Shown in pieces: positions 45,720-54,480 of a stretch of DNA of 64,000 bases; within the stretch, counting starts at the first letter, position 1, and each line of letters starts with the position of its first letter. The position numbers and the translations under genes are program-made. The notes below the pieces were generated by a model. It worked only from the letters and a program-made list of their open reading frames with translations. It was not told the DNA's origin and made no database searches. This stretch comes from Dechloromonas sp. CZR5 (lineage in GTDB: Bacteria; Pseudomonadota; Gammaproteobacteria; Burkholderiales; Rhodocyclaceae): positions 868,001-932,000 of the forward strand of contig NZ_VUYQ01000001.1 in the NCBI RefSeq assembly GCF_008711155.1, read 5' to 3'.

Positions 45720-46490
45720 ATGGCGAGCCCGCCGGTCAAGCCGGAAAACTGGCCAGAAATGGAATCCACAAATGCCCGCCAACCGCGCCCGATCCTGCCT
45801 CCAATCCGTGTCGCAAAGGGTGTGATGGAAGGCAACTCCCGCTTCATCAGCAGCGCCCAGACCGGGCCGCACGACGATCTCGACGGGCTGGTCCGCCGCC
45901 ATCTGGCGCACCCCTTCCGCAAGCCGATTCTCGACTACAACCGCGACGCCTTTGCCTTGGCCATGGTCGCCCGCGACGCCTGGAATCCTGCCGCCCCCCT
46001 TATTCTCGATGCCGGCTGCGGCGTGGGCTGGAGCACCCTGCGCATCGCCGAGGCCTTCCCCGACCACTTCGTACTCGGCGTCGACCAGTCCAGCGACCGC
46101 ATCGGTCGTGGCAAACCCATGGAGCTGCCGGCCAACGCGCTGCTCGTCCGCGCCGATCTGGTCGATTTCTGGCGCCTGCTGGCGGAGAATGGCGTCCGTC
46201 TGGCCCGCCACTACAACCTCTATCCCAATCCCTGGCCGAAAATCGGGCATCTCGCCCGGCGCTGGCACGGGCACGCCGTGTTTCCCGTATGGCGCGAACT
46301 GGGCGGCGAGCTGGAATGCCGCAGCAACTGGCGCATCTATATCGAGGAAATGGCGCAGGCGCTGACCCTGCTCAATGGAAAGCCGGTGGCGGCCGAACCC
46401 TGGCATACCGATGACCCGATCACGCCTTTCGAGAAGAAGTATCTGGCATCGGGGCATGAGCTGTGGCGCTGCCGGGTGAGTCTGCCGTGA
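45720..46490 (+). CDS. TrmB-like SAM-dependent methyltransferase
   Basis: The 256-residue protein has the class I SAM fold (ILDAGCGVGWSTLRIAEAFPDHFVLGVDQS near residues 93-125) and a TrmB-type motif HYNLYPNPWPKIGHLARRWHGHAVFP near 165-190, which in TrmB (PDPWPKxRHxKRR) supports N7-methylation of G46 in tRNA. The Asp of the classical motif is Asn here, so this is a variant subgroup. The N-terminus is uncertain: ATGs at 45720, 45759 and 45825 are in frame, the last with AAGGG 4 nt upstream. Its end overlaps the cysteine-cluster gene by 4 nt. Confidence 0.78.
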   Translation: MASPPVKPENWPEMESTNARQPRPILPPIRVAKGVMEGNSRFISSAQTGPHDDLDGLVRRHLAHPFRKPILDYNRDAFALAMVARDAWNPAAPLILDAGCGVGWSTLRIAEAFPDHFVLGVDQSSDRIGRGKPMELPANALLVRADLVDFWRLLAENGVRLARHYNLYPNPWPKIGHLARRWHGHAVFPVWRELGGELECRSNWRIYIEEMAQALTLLNGKPVAAEPWHTDDPITPFEKKYLASGHELWRCRVSLP

Positions 46491-46801
46491 GCGTCTGCCA
46501 AAGCTGCGGCGCCTGCTGCGCCAGCTTTCGCGTCGATTTTCACCCAGCCGAACTGGCCGGCGGCGCCTTCGCCTGGGGCGAGGGCGTTCCCAGGGCACTG
46601 ACCGTTCCCGTTACCGCCAGCATCGTCCGCATGCGCGGCACCGACGACCCGGCCCCCCGCTGCATCGCCCTGGCCGGTGAGGTTGGCGTCGCAGTCAGCT
46701 GTACCGTCTACGACGCACGACCATCACCGTGCCGGGAATTCGACGTGGAACACGCCGCCTGCAACCGGGCGCGGCAACGTTGCGGATTGCCGCCGCTCTA
46801 G
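46487..46801 (+). CDS. YkgJ-type cysteine cluster protein
   Basis: The 104-residue protein has CQSCGACC at its N-terminus and SCTVYDARPSPCREF plus further Cys near the end, the Zn/Fe-chelating YkgJ pattern. I choose GTG 46487, which overlaps the TGA of the methyltransferase gene (GTGA), over an earlier GTG at 46463. Translational coupling suggests that the two act together, perhaps in tRNA or protein modification. The metal and role are not established by sequence. Confidence 0.85.
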   Translation: MSVCQSCGACCASFRVDFHPAELAGGAFAWGEGVPRALTVPVTASIVRMRGTDDPAPRCIALAGEVGVAVSCTVYDARPSPCREFDVEHAACNRARQRCGLPPL

Positions 46802-46911
46802 GTCGGGCATCCGGTTGTGGCGGCAAGGCTGCAATTTGCAAGGCGAACCGGTGTTTTCTGGGTTTGGCAACAATCGGGATCAGGCCACGGTGTGCAGCGT
46901 TAGGCCATGTC

Positions 46912-47382
46912 CTACAGTTTGGTTTTCAGCCGGAAAGACGATGTGTATTTCGCCCGGCCATACTTTGCTCCCGGCAAATTCCAACCGATGAATAGGTCAA
47001 TGAATCGCTTCGAGGTAACCGGCAAAGGCCGCCGATATAGCCAGTAGCCTCCCGCGTTGGCGTAGTAGAACCCTTGCTGGGTGTAGGGCGTGTCAAGGCA
47101 GCCAAATGCGCTGTAGCTGATCTTGTTTCCACCGTTACGGATCAGCCAGCGGGTACGGTTGATCCAAGACAGCGGGTCGGTGCCGATCAGGTGCTCCTGT
47201 TTCCAGCCGTCGTCACCGCTCAGATCGTTGTCGACGGTGTCGAGCCATTTGAACGGGCTACGCAAATGGCGACGGTCGGGGGTGACAAAACAGGCGGCAA
47301 GAGGGGAGATGACCGTGCACAGGATCGAGAACACCAGATTGACCGGGAGAAGCAGAAGCCAAAGGAATTTTTTCATCATCAA
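46912..47382 (-). CDS. small membrane-anchored protein of phage-type family
   Basis: The 156-residue protein has a Lys-primed hydrophobic start (MMMKKFLWLLLLPVNLVFSILCTVISPLAACF, two helices or signal anchor), then a polar part with DNDLSGDDGWKQEH, WINRTRWLIRNGG and KRFIDLFIGWNL. The pattern recalls small uncharacterised phage proteins with a DxGW...W..R..WL.RN core. This is memory, not a search. The local base composition is less GC-rich than neighbouring genes, which supports acquisition. No structural phage genes are adjacent. Confidence 0.6.
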   Translation of the reverse strand: MMMKKFLWLLLLPVNLVFSILCTVISPLAACFVTPDRRHLRSPFKWLDTVDNDLSGDDGWKQEHLIGTDPLSWINRTRWLIRNGGNKISYSAFGCLDTPYTQQGFYYANAGGYWLYRRPLPVTSKRFIDLFIGWNLPGAKYGRAKYTSSFRLKTKL

Positions 47383-47484
47383 ACGTGCCGATACGATGGA
47401 ATAAGTGGGGGCCTACGGTCGAATTTTATGGCAGGCCCCCAAAAATACCGAATTGATCGTACTTTTTCCCGATAACCTGAAGCG

Positions 47485-48135
47485 CTATCGGCATCCCTCC
47501 AGCGATCCGCAGGTGATCGCCAGACGGCGCCCGTCCTGGCATTGGAAGGTCAGGGTTTCAACCGCTTTTCCATGGTTGCCAATGTCTGGACTCTCTTTCG
47601 CAATGCACTGTTTATCCCTGGCAAGCCTGCTGGCGGTGTAGTCGAATCGGGAAACAGGACGCAGTTGCTTGGTTGCGTATTGAGCATCCTGCTGATTTCC
47701 CGGCTGCCTGGTCGTCGCATTCGCATCAGTTGCGCCAGATATGGGGTCAAGCTCCGCATCGATCATGCTTGGATTCAAATTGAACATCGCGCCGGTCAGC
47801 GGATCGACAATCACCATGCCGACAACCCCGCCCAGCAAAATATTTGCGAAATACCACGGATTGATGCCGGGAGTTATATCGACGATTTTCGTTTGATAGC
47901 CTTCCTTGCTGATCTTCGCCTTATAGGCATGCGGGCTGAAATAGCCGACGCCGCGTTGTAGTTGTACCGTTCCCGCTGAGTCTCCGGCGGCAATTTGAGA
48001 GCCATTGGCATTGCTGATGCTGTAACGGGCACCTGGGGTTGTGCGGATTGAAACTTCCTGTGTAGTACCCGAAAAAATGGATGCGCATCCGCTGCAAAGC
48101 ACGGCAACGGCAAGAAGTGGCGAAAACCTGTTCAT
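47485..48135 (-). CDS. putative lipoprotein with PEGA-like beta domain
   Basis: The start ATG 48135 gives a lipoprotein signal (MNRFSPLLAVAVLCSGC, lipobox LCSGC). The 216-residue protein continues with ASIFSGTTQEVSIRTTPGARY, a motif common in small envelope lipoproteins, then an AYKAKISKEGYQTKIVDITPG repeat-like stretch resembling PEGA domains. A Gly-rich hydrophobic hairpin (FANILLGGVVGMVIVDPLTGAMF) sits mid-protein. The C-terminal third is low in similarity to anything I know and has three Cys. It is adjacent to the phage-type gene and shares its lower GC character. Confidence 0.72.
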   Translation of the reverse strand: MNRFSPLLAVAVLCSGCASIFSGTTQEVSIRTTPGARYSISNANGSQIAAGDSAGTVQLQRGVGYFSPHAYKAKISKEGYQTKIVDITPGINPWYFANILLGGVVGMVIVDPLTGAMFNLNPSMIDAELDPISGATDANATTRQPGNQQDAQYATKQLRPVSRFDYTASRLARDKQCIAKESPDIGNHGKAVETLTFQCQDGRRLAITCGSLEGCR

Positions 48136-48262
48136 GTTTGTCTCGAAAAAAGGGTCAAAACGCAATATTCCATGATAATTGCCTTTGATTGAATATGTCT
48201 AATGACATATGCCGTCTTGGGCAATCGGGGCGGTTCCGGATGTTCGTATTCCTGATCTGCGT

Positions 48263-48709
48263 TCAATCCGGCCTATCCAGCTTGGTGCTCAGCATGATGG
48301 TGGAGAAGGTTTCGATGACGCCCTTGATGGCGCGGAAGCGGTCGATGACGCTGTCGAGTTCTTCCGTGGAGTCGGTGCTCAGCATGGCGCACAGGTCGTA
48401 GCGGCCGCTGACCGAGAACAGTTTGCGGACTTCGTGGCGGCGCGAGATGGACTGGATGATCTCGTGCTCGCACTTGGAGTCGATGGAGATGAGTACCATC
48501 GCCCGGATGCCGGGGCCGCGCTGCGGGGTGGAAACGCCGATGGTATAGCCGGTGATGACGCCGGCGCCTTCCAGCGCCTTGAGGCGCAGCTGTACCGTGC
48601 TGCGCGCGCAGCCCAGTGCCTTGGCCAGTTTCACGACGGGCAGGCGGGCATTGACCTTGAGCAGGTCGATCAATTGGCGGTCCAGGGCATCGAGCGGCGT
48701 GGTGCTCAT
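48263..48709 (-). CDS. Lrp/AsnC family transcriptional regulator
   Basis: The 148-residue regulator has the AsnC winged HTH (LDALDRQLIDLLKVNARLPVVKLAKALGCARSTVQLRLKALE, ~6-48) and the RAM ligand domain (KLFSVSGRYDLCAML). It is divergent from kamA and probably controls the lysine breakdown cluster in response to lysine or another amino acid. Two dyads lie in the shared upstream region (48739 and 48769). Typical members form octamers that wrap DNA. The effector cannot be read. Confidence 0.92.
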   Translation of the reverse strand: MSTTPLDALDRQLIDLLKVNARLPVVKLAKALGCARSTVQLRLKALEGAGVITGYTIGVSTPQRGPGIRAMVLISIDSKCEHEIIQSISRRHEVRKLFSVSGRYDLCAMLSTDSTEELDSVIDRFRAIKGVIETFSTIMLSTKLDRPD

Positions 48710-48738
48710 GGCGTTTCACTCAGTTTGTTTTGTTGTCG

Positions 48739-48749
48739 GTCATTATGAC
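48739..48749. promoter_or_regulatory. palindrome 1 in the lrp-kamA intergenic region
   Basis: GTCAT-T-ATGAC is an 11-bp perfect inverted repeat, centred 32 bp (about three helical turns) from palindrome 2. It lies 30 bp before the lrp start codon, where binding would repress lrp itself. Confidence 0.55.
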
Positions 48750-48768
48750 TGAAGTTTTTTTGCCGATT

Positions 48769-48783
48769 CAATCATTGTGATTG
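48769..48783. promoter_or_regulatory. palindrome 2 in the lrp-kamA intergenic region
   Basis: CAATCA-TTG-TGATTG is a 15-bp perfect inverted repeat overlapping where a -35 for kamA would fall (candidate -10 TAGAAT at 48808-48813, 50 bp before the kamA ATG). Its helical phasing with palindrome 1 fits an Lrp/AsnC multimer. Confidence 0.65.
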
Positions 48784-48862
48784 TTTTCGTCGGCCGAAGG
48801 CGCTTCCTAGAATGCCCTCATGCCACTGCTGAGCGCAGGGTCATTCACTTTCAGGAGGAGCC

Positions 48863-50044
48863 ATGTTGCACAAGATCGTTTCCATTACCCCGGGCAAGTT
48901 GCTGTTGCGCGAGGAACTCGATGCCTATGATCCGGCGGCCGAGCCATGGCAAAAGCAGTTTGCCCGCCGCTATGTCCATCATTCCGAGATGAAGGGCATC
49001 CTCAACCATATCGAGGACGTCAACGAAACCGTCTACGACAAGTTCGCCGTGTCGGTGACGCCCTACATGGCGCAGCTGATGGATCGCGACGATCCGAACT
49101 GCCCGATCCGCCTGCAATACCTGCCCACCTTCCACGAGGAAGCCAAGCCGGGCTTCGCCACCATGCTCGACGAGCTGGGCGAAGAGGGCGACACCATTCC
49201 CGGTACCAGCGTCGTGCACCGCTACCCGCGCCGCGTGCTGTTCCTGGTCAGCAACACCTGCGCCACGCTGTGCCGCTTCTGCACCCGCAAGCGCATGGTA
49301 TCGCGGCCGACCGGCTCGGTGCACAAGGACGAGATCGAGCGTTCCATCGACTACATCGCCGGCAACAAGGACATCGACGACGTGCTGCTTTCCGGCGGCG
49401 ATCCGCTGACCTTCGACGACGAGCGCCTGGACTACATCCTCGGCCAGATTCGCAGCCGTGCGCCGCATGTCCGCTTCCTGCGCATCGGTTCGCGCATGGT
49501 GGTGCAGCTGCCGACCCGCGTCACCCCTGAACTGTGCGCCGTGCTGGAAAAGCATCGCGTGCAGATGATCAATATCCACATCAACCACCCCAAGGAAATC
49601 ACGCCGCTGCTCCGTGAGCGGGTCAAGATGATCCAGAAGGCCGGCGTCATGATGGGTCTGCAGACGGTGTGCTTGCGCGGCGTGAACGACAACGTCGAGA
49701 TCATGCGCGAGCTGTTCATGCAGGCCATCGAGATGGGCGTGCGTCCCTATTACGTGTACTCGACCGACATGGTCGAAGGCGCCCACCACTTCATCGTCCC
49801 GCATGCCCGCATGATCGCCCTGTACGAAGGCCTGCGCGGCTGGATCAGCGGGCCGGCGGTGCCGACCTTCATCGTCGATGGCCTGGGCGGTCTCGGCAAG
49901 CTGCCGATCATCCCCAGCTACGTTCGCGAGGAAGTGCGCCCGGACGGTCAGGGGACGACCATCAAGTGCCGCAACTACAAGGGCATGGAAGTCGAGATGC
50001 CGGGTCTCGGTGTCGAGTTCCGCGTGCCGAGCCAGAGCAACTGA
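48863..50044 (+). CDS. kamA: lysine 2,3-aminomutase (KamA)
   Basis: The 393-residue radical SAM enzyme interconverts L-lysine and L-beta-lysine with a [4Fe-4S] cluster, SAM and PLP. The cluster motif CATLCRFC (Cys133, 137, 140) and the HINHPKEIT and GLGKLPIIPSY regions are as in clostridial KamA. Its length and C-terminus fit KamA; EF-P-modifying EpmB is shorter. It begins the seven-gene lysine cluster after a strong SD (AGGAGGAG), 153 bp from the divergent AsnC regulator. KamA is oxygen-sensitive, so use under low oxygen or denitrifying conditions is likely. Confidence 0.95.
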   Translation: MLHKIVSITPGKLLLREELDAYDPAAEPWQKQFARRYVHHSEMKGILNHIEDVNETVYDKFAVSVTPYMAQLMDRDDPNCPIRLQYLPTFHEEAKPGFATMLDELGEEGDTIPGTSVVHRYPRRVLFLVSNTCATLCRFCTRKRMVSRPTGSVHKDEIERSIDYIAGNKDIDDVLLSGGDPLTFDDERLDYILGQIRSRAPHVRFLRIGSRMVVQLPTRVTPELCAVLEKHRVQMINIHINHPKEITPLLRERVKMIQKAGVMMGLQTVCLRGVNDNVEIMRELFMQAIEMGVRPYYVYSTDMVEGAHHFIVPHARMIALYEGLRGWISGPAVPTFIVDGLGGLGKLPIIPSYVREEVRPDGQGTTIKCRNYKGMEVEMPGLGVEFRVPSQSN

Positions 50045-50054
50045 GGGGGGCGGC

Positions 50055-51098
50055 ATGAGCAGTGCAATGCAATCCGCCTACGGCACCCACCGCGTGATCG
50101 AGCCACCCGGCGTATTACCGCAAGGGGCGTGGAAGATCGACAACAGCATGGCGGTCGGCGAACGCGAGATCCTGATCGACGTGGTGGCGCTCAATGTCGA
50201 TGCCGCCAGCTTCACGCAGATCAAGGGCGAGGCTGGCGGCGATGCCGGCCGGGTCGGTGAGATCGTCACCGACATCGTGGCCCGGCGCGGCAAGCTGCAC
50301 AACCCGGTCACCGGGTCGGGCGGCATGCTGATCGGCCGGGTGCGCGAGATCGGCCAGGCGCTGGCCGGCAAGAGCGACCTCAAACCGGGCGACCGGATCG
50401 CGACGCTGGTGTCGCTGTCGCTGACGCCGCTGCGCATCGACGCCATTCGCGCCATTCACCTTGACCGCGACCAGATCGAGATCGACGGCCAGGCCATCCT
50501 GTTCGAGACCGGACTGTATGCCGTGCTGCCGGACGACATTCCGGAAAAGATGGCCCTGGCTATCCTCGACGTGGCTGGCGCACCGGCGCAGACCGCCCGC
50601 CTTGTCAAGAGCGGCAACACGGTCGTCGTCATCGGCGGCGGCGGCAAATCTGGCACCCTGTGCGTCTACGAGGCCAGGAAGCAGGCCGGGCCGTCCGGTC
50701 GTGTCATCGGTGTTTCGCCCTTCGCCAGCGATTGTGTGCGCATGCGCGAACTCGGCTGGGTCGACCATGCGCTGCAGGTCGATGCCGGCAACGCGGTGGC
50801 GATGATGGAGGCGGTGTCGGCCGTCACCGATGGCCGGATGGCCGACGTGACGATCAACTGCGTCAATATTCCTGGCACCGAGATGGGCAGCATTCTCGCT
50901 ACCCGCGACGGCGGCCGCATCTACTTCTTCTCGATGGCGACCAGCTTCACGGCCGCCGCGCTCGGCGCCGAAGGCGTCGGCAAGGATGTCGAGATGATCG
51001 TCGGCAACGGCTACGCCCGAGGGCACGCCGAGCTGGCGCTGAACCTGCTGCGCGAGAGCGAGACGCTGCGCCGGCTGTTCGAACAGCGCTACGTCTGA
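50055..51098 (+). CDS. kdd: L-erythro-3,5-diaminohexanoate dehydrogenase (Kdd)
   Basis: The 347-residue NAD-dependent dehydrogenase oxidises 3,5-diaminohexanoate to 3-keto-5-aminohexanoate. The nucleotide-binding core VVVIGGGGKSGTLCVYEARK lies near 195-214. The N-terminal half (YGTHRVIEPPGVLPQGAWKIDN, KGEAGGDAGRV) is specific to Kdd and unlike other medium-chain dehydrogenases. It starts 11 bp after kamA with GAGGGGGG as SD. Cluster context gives the substrate. Confidence 0.93.
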   Translation: MSSAMQSAYGTHRVIEPPGVLPQGAWKIDNSMAVGEREILIDVVALNVDAASFTQIKGEAGGDAGRVGEIVTDIVARRGKLHNPVTGSGGMLIGRVREIGQALAGKSDLKPGDRIATLVSLSLTPLRIDAIRAIHLDRDQIEIDGQAILFETGLYAVLPDDIPEKMALAILDVAGAPAQTARLVKSGNTVVVIGGGGKSGTLCVYEARKQAGPSGRVIGVSPFASDCVRMRELGWVDHALQVDAGNAVAMMEAVSAVTDGRMADVTINCVNIPGTEMGSILATRDGGRIYFFSMATSFTAAALGAEGVGKDVEMIVGNGYARGHAELALNLLRESETLRRLFEQRYV

Positions 51099-51162
51099 GG
51101 GCATGGCGATGCGTGTCCTTCAATCCCGTTGTCGGCTGTGGAGGGGCATCCGCGAGGGCGGC

Positions 51163-52200
51163 ATGACGACCCTGGCGGTCATGGGAATGAGCAAGAACAC
51201 CGGCAAGACGGTGGCGCTCAATCGCCTGCTGGCCTCTGCCGCCGCCGACGACGTGGCGGTGGGCGTGACATCCATTGGGCGCGATGGCGAGGCGCTCGAT
51301 CAGGTGTTTTCCATCCCCAAGCCGCCGGTGGTCGTGTGGCCCGGGATGTTGGTGGCGACGGCGCGCGAGACCCTGCAACGGGCCAAGGCGCGCTGCAAGC
51401 TGGTCGACGGCAGCGGCATCGACAGCCCGATGGGCGAGATCGTGGTCGTCAAGGTGCTCGACGGCGGCGAAATGGAAATCGCTGGTGCCTCGCGCGGCCA
51501 CGACCAGCTGAACATCATTGCCCGGCTGCGCCAGTGCGGTGCCAGCCAGGTGTTTCTCGACGGTGCTCTTGGGCGCAGTCAGCATGCCTCGCCGGCCATC
51601 GCCGATGGCGTGGTGCTGGCGACCGGCGCGGCAGTCGGTGGCGGCATCCAGGATGTGATTCGCAAAACGCGCGACCGGCTGGCCATTCTCGGCATCGCCG
51701 AAGCCGATGCCCTCACCGTGGCGCGTTGCACGCCGGTCTTCGCCGAGGGCGGCGTCGGGATGTGGGATGCCGATGGCAAGGTGCTTTTCCGGGCCGCCAT
51801 TCCCAGCCTCAATGCCGGTAGCGTGCTGCTCGCCAATGACCAGGCATCGCTGGCTGGCGTGGCGGTCAGCGGGGCGGTGGGGCGCCAGTTGTGGCTGGCG
51901 CTGGAGACGCTGGCCCGCCGTCACAAGGGGCTGTGGGTGGTGATCGCCGACGGCACGCGGCTCTTCGTCGATGCCGCCGACCTCGCTGCTTTCAGGGCGC
52001 TGGGCGGGCAACTGGTGGCGATGCGTCGTATCCGCATGGCCGGCCTGACGCTCAATCCTTTTTCGCCGCTGGGCGGCCATTTCGCCGCCCGTGAATTTCT
52101 CGAAGCCAGCAGGGCAGCCTTCGACGGGCTGCACGTCACCGACGTCCTGCTGGAACAAAACCAACAAGAGGAGCAACCGGATGGCTCATTTGCAGCTTGA
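51163..52200 (+). CDS. kamB: lysine 5,6-aminomutase reactivase subunit (KamB-like)
   Basis: The 345-residue P-loop protein has GMSKNTGKT at residues 8-16, and its position between kdd and kamD is that of the KamB (OrfY) component thought to help exchange damaged B12 in the 5,6-aminomutase. ATG 51163 follows GAGGGCGGC; a start at 51103 would add 20 residues. Its last 20 bases overlap kamD. The MutS-like ATPase partner KamC seen in clostridia and fusobacteria is not encoded next to it, so reactivation may work differently here. Confidence 0.82.
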   Translation: MTTLAVMGMSKNTGKTVALNRLLASAAADDVAVGVTSIGRDGEALDQVFSIPKPPVVVWPGMLVATARETLQRAKARCKLVDGSGIDSPMGEIVVVKVLDGGEMEIAGASRGHDQLNIIARLRQCGASQVFLDGALGRSQHASPAIADGVVLATGAAVGGGIQDVIRKTRDRLAILGIAEADALTVARCTPVFAEGGVGMWDADGKVLFRAAIPSLNAGSVLLANDQASLAGVAVSGAVGRQLWLALETLARRHKGLWVVIADGTRLFVDAADLAAFRALGGQLVAMRRIRMAGLTLNPFSPLGGHFAAREFLEASRAAFDGLHVTDVLLEQNQQEEQPDGSFAA

Positions 52201-53746
52201 CCAGGCGCGGATCGACCGCGCCCGGAATTCGGCGCGGCGCATCGCCGGCCGGGTATTCGATGACATGGATCGTTCGACGACGACCACCGTGGAGCGGGCG
52301 ACCCTGCGCCTGATGGGCATCGACGGCGTCGATGAAAACCAGGTGCCGCTGCCTAACCGCGTGGTCGACCACTTGCAGGAACAGGGTTTGCTGAACCGTG
52401 GCGCGGCGCTGGCCGTCGCAGCGGCGATGAACGAGCAGGGCTGGACCGCGCAGCAGGTGGCCGAAGCCGTCGCTGCCGGGCGTCTGGTACTCGATGGCGG
52501 CGGCGATGACACGGCGGCGCGCAACACGGCCGATGCACTGGCCGCTCAAAGTTGCGAGCACATCGCCGCCCAGCGGGCGCAGCGCGCCGCGCTGATCGGC
52601 AACAGCGGCGAGAATGGGGAGGTGGCGCAACCCTGGCTGTACCTGATCGTCGCCACCGGCAACATCTACGAGGACATCAAGCAGGCGCGGGCGGCGGCCG
52701 AGCAGGGCGCCGATATCGTCGCGGTGATCCGTTCGACCGGCCAGAGCCTGCTCGACTACGTGCCTTACGGCGCGACGACCGAGGGCTTTGGCGGCACCTA
52801 CGCCACGCAGGAGAACTTCCGCCTGATGCGCGCCGCGCTCGACGAGGTAGGCGCCAAGGTCGGCCGCTACATCCGCCTGACCAACTACTGTTCCGGCCTG
52901 TGCATGCCCGAGATCGCCGCGATGGGCGCCATCGAGCGCCTCGACATGATGCTCAACGATTCGATGTACGGCATCATCTTCCGCGACATCAACATGCAGC
53001 GGACCTTCATCGACCAGTTCTTCTCGCGCATGATCAACGGCTACGCCGGGATCATCATCAACACCGGCGAGGACAACTACCTGACCACGGCTGATGCCGT
53101 CGAAGCGGCGCATACCGTGCTCGCCTCGCAGATGATCAACGAGCAGTTCGCCTACCTGTCCGGCCTGGCACCTGAACAGATGGGCCTCGGCCATGCCTTC
53201 GAGATCAACCCCGAACTGGAGAACGGCTTTTTGTGGGAACTGGCCCACGCTCAACTGGTGCGTCAGGTCTTCCCCGATGCGTCGCTGAAATACATGCCGC
53301 CGACCAAGCACATGACCGGCAACATCTTCAAAGGCCATGTTCAGGATGCGCTATTTAATATGGTCAGCACGGTGACGCAGCAGAACATCCACCTGCTCGG
53401 CATGATGACCGAGGCGATCCATACGCCTTTCATCCAGGACCGCTTCCTCGCCATCCAGAATGCCCGCTACGTCTTCGGCACCATGCGCGACCTGCATTCG
53501 GAAATCGAATTCAAGTCCGGCGGCCTGATTGAGCAGCGGGCGCAGGCCGTCTTGGCCGAAACCGAGTCCATGCTTGCCGAGATCGAACGCATCGGCCTGC
53601 CGTCGGCCATCGCCCAGGGCATGTTCGCCGAGATCAAACGCACGGCGACCGGCGGCAAGGGCCTCGACGGCGTGATTGCCAAGGCGCCCGGCTATTACAA
53701 CCCCTTCCCGAAACGCATGCTGCAAGGAGGCCCACGCCATGGCTGA
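52181..53746 (+). CDS. kamD: lysine 5,6-aminomutase alpha subunit (KamD)
   Basis: The 521-residue PLP- and B12-dependent subunit moves the 6-amino group of beta-lysine to carbon 5. Family stretches include LYLIVATGNIYEDIKQARAAAEQGADIVAVIRSTGQSLLDYVP and RYIRLTNYCSGLCMPEI, with the C-terminus reaching NPFPKRMLQGG. The ATG at 52181 follows AAGAGGAG; a frame open back to 52091 only overlaps kamB. Its end overlaps kamE by 8 nt, so the two subunits are made in step. Confidence 0.95.
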   Translation: MAHLQLDQARIDRARNSARRIAGRVFDDMDRSTTTTVERATLRLMGIDGVDENQVPLPNRVVDHLQEQGLLNRGAALAVAAAMNEQGWTAQQVAEAVAAGRLVLDGGGDDTAARNTADALAAQSCEHIAAQRAQRAALIGNSGENGEVAQPWLYLIVATGNIYEDIKQARAAAEQGADIVAVIRSTGQSLLDYVPYGATTEGFGGTYATQENFRLMRAALDEVGAKVGRYIRLTNYCSGLCMPEIAAMGAIERLDMMLNDSMYGIIFRDINMQRTFIDQFFSRMINGYAGIIINTGEDNYLTTADAVEAAHTVLASQMINEQFAYLSGLAPEQMGLGHAFEINPELENGFLWELAHAQLVRQVFPDASLKYMPPTKHMTGNIFKGHVQDALFNMVSTVTQQNIHLLGMMTEAIHTPFIQDRFLAIQNARYVFGTMRDLHSEIEFKSGGLIEQRAQAVLAETESMLAEIERIGLPSAIAQGMFAEIKRTATGGKGLDGVIAKAPGYYNPFPKRMLQGGPRHG

Positions 53747-54479
53747 ACAATGGATCAAACCCTATGGCGACACGCAGGATGACGGCCGGGTCCAACTTTC
53801 CTTCACGCTGCCGGTGCCGCTCGACGAGGTGTCGAAGGAGGGAGCCCGCCGGTTGGCGCTGGCCATGGGCCTTGATGAGCCAGCCGTGGTCCACGCCGAG
53901 GACATGGGGCAGGGCTTCTCGTTCTACGTCCTCTACGGGCAGAGCAAGCACCGTATCGACCTGTCCACCATCCAGGTCGCCAAGCCGGAATTCGAGGTGC
54001 TCGACAAGGAGGGCGTCAATGCATTGATCGCCGAAAAAATGGGGCGCAAGATGGTCGTTGTCGGCGCCTGTATCGAGACCGACGCGCATACCGTGGGGAT
54101 CGACGCCATTATGAACATGAAGGGCTACAACGGCCACAAGGGGCTGGAGAGCTACCACGAGGTGCGCGCCATCAACATGGGGGCGCAGGTCGATTCCGAG
54201 GAACTGGTGGCGCGGGCCATCGAGGAGCGGGCCGACGTGATTCTGGTGTCGCAGGTGGTGACGCAGAAGAACATCCACCTCGACAACCTGACGCGGCTGT
54301 CCGACATTCTGGAGGCCGAGGGGATGCGCGAAAGGATCATCCTCGTCGTCGGCGGGCCGCGCATCAGCCATGAACTGGCCAAGGAGCTGGGCTACGACGC
54401 CGGCTTCGGGCCGAAGAGCTATGCCGAGGACGTCGCCTCGTTTGCCATCAACGAATGGATCAAGAGAAAGGCCGCCTGA
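53739..54479 (+). CDS. kamE: lysine 5,6-aminomutase beta subunit, B12-binding (KamE)
   Basis: The 246-residue subunit carries the cobalamin motif ETDAHTVG (Asp115, His117, Gly120) with VVGGPRI further on. Lys128 lies 11 residues after the cobalt-binding His, the spacing known for the PLP-holding lysine in the clostridial enzyme. The N-terminus [23 protein letters not shown] is diagnostic. The SD AAGGAGG lies inside the kamD end. The next gene, kal, begins 1 bp after its stop. Confidence 0.95.
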   Translation: MAEQWIKPYGDTQDDGRVQLSFTLPVPLDEVSKEGARRLALAMGLDEPAVVHAEDMGQGFSFYVLYGQSKHRIDLSTIQVAKPEFEVLDKEGVNALIAEKMGRKMVVVGACIETDAHTVGIDAIMNMKGYNGHKGLESYHEVRAINMGAQVDSEELVARAIEERADVILVSQVVTQKNIHLDNLTRLSDILEAEGMRERIILVVGGPRISHELAKELGYDAGFGPKSYAEDVASFAINEWIKRKAA

Positions 54480-54480
54480 T

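Noticed and set aside
46912..48135. A prophage
   Set aside because: Only one small phage-like protein is present, with no integrase, capsid, tail or attachment repeats in view.
48863..50044. KamA as the EF-P lysine-modifying enzyme EpmB
   Set aside because: The length, C-terminal extension and surrounding kdd/kamDE/kal/kce genes support the catabolic aminomutase.
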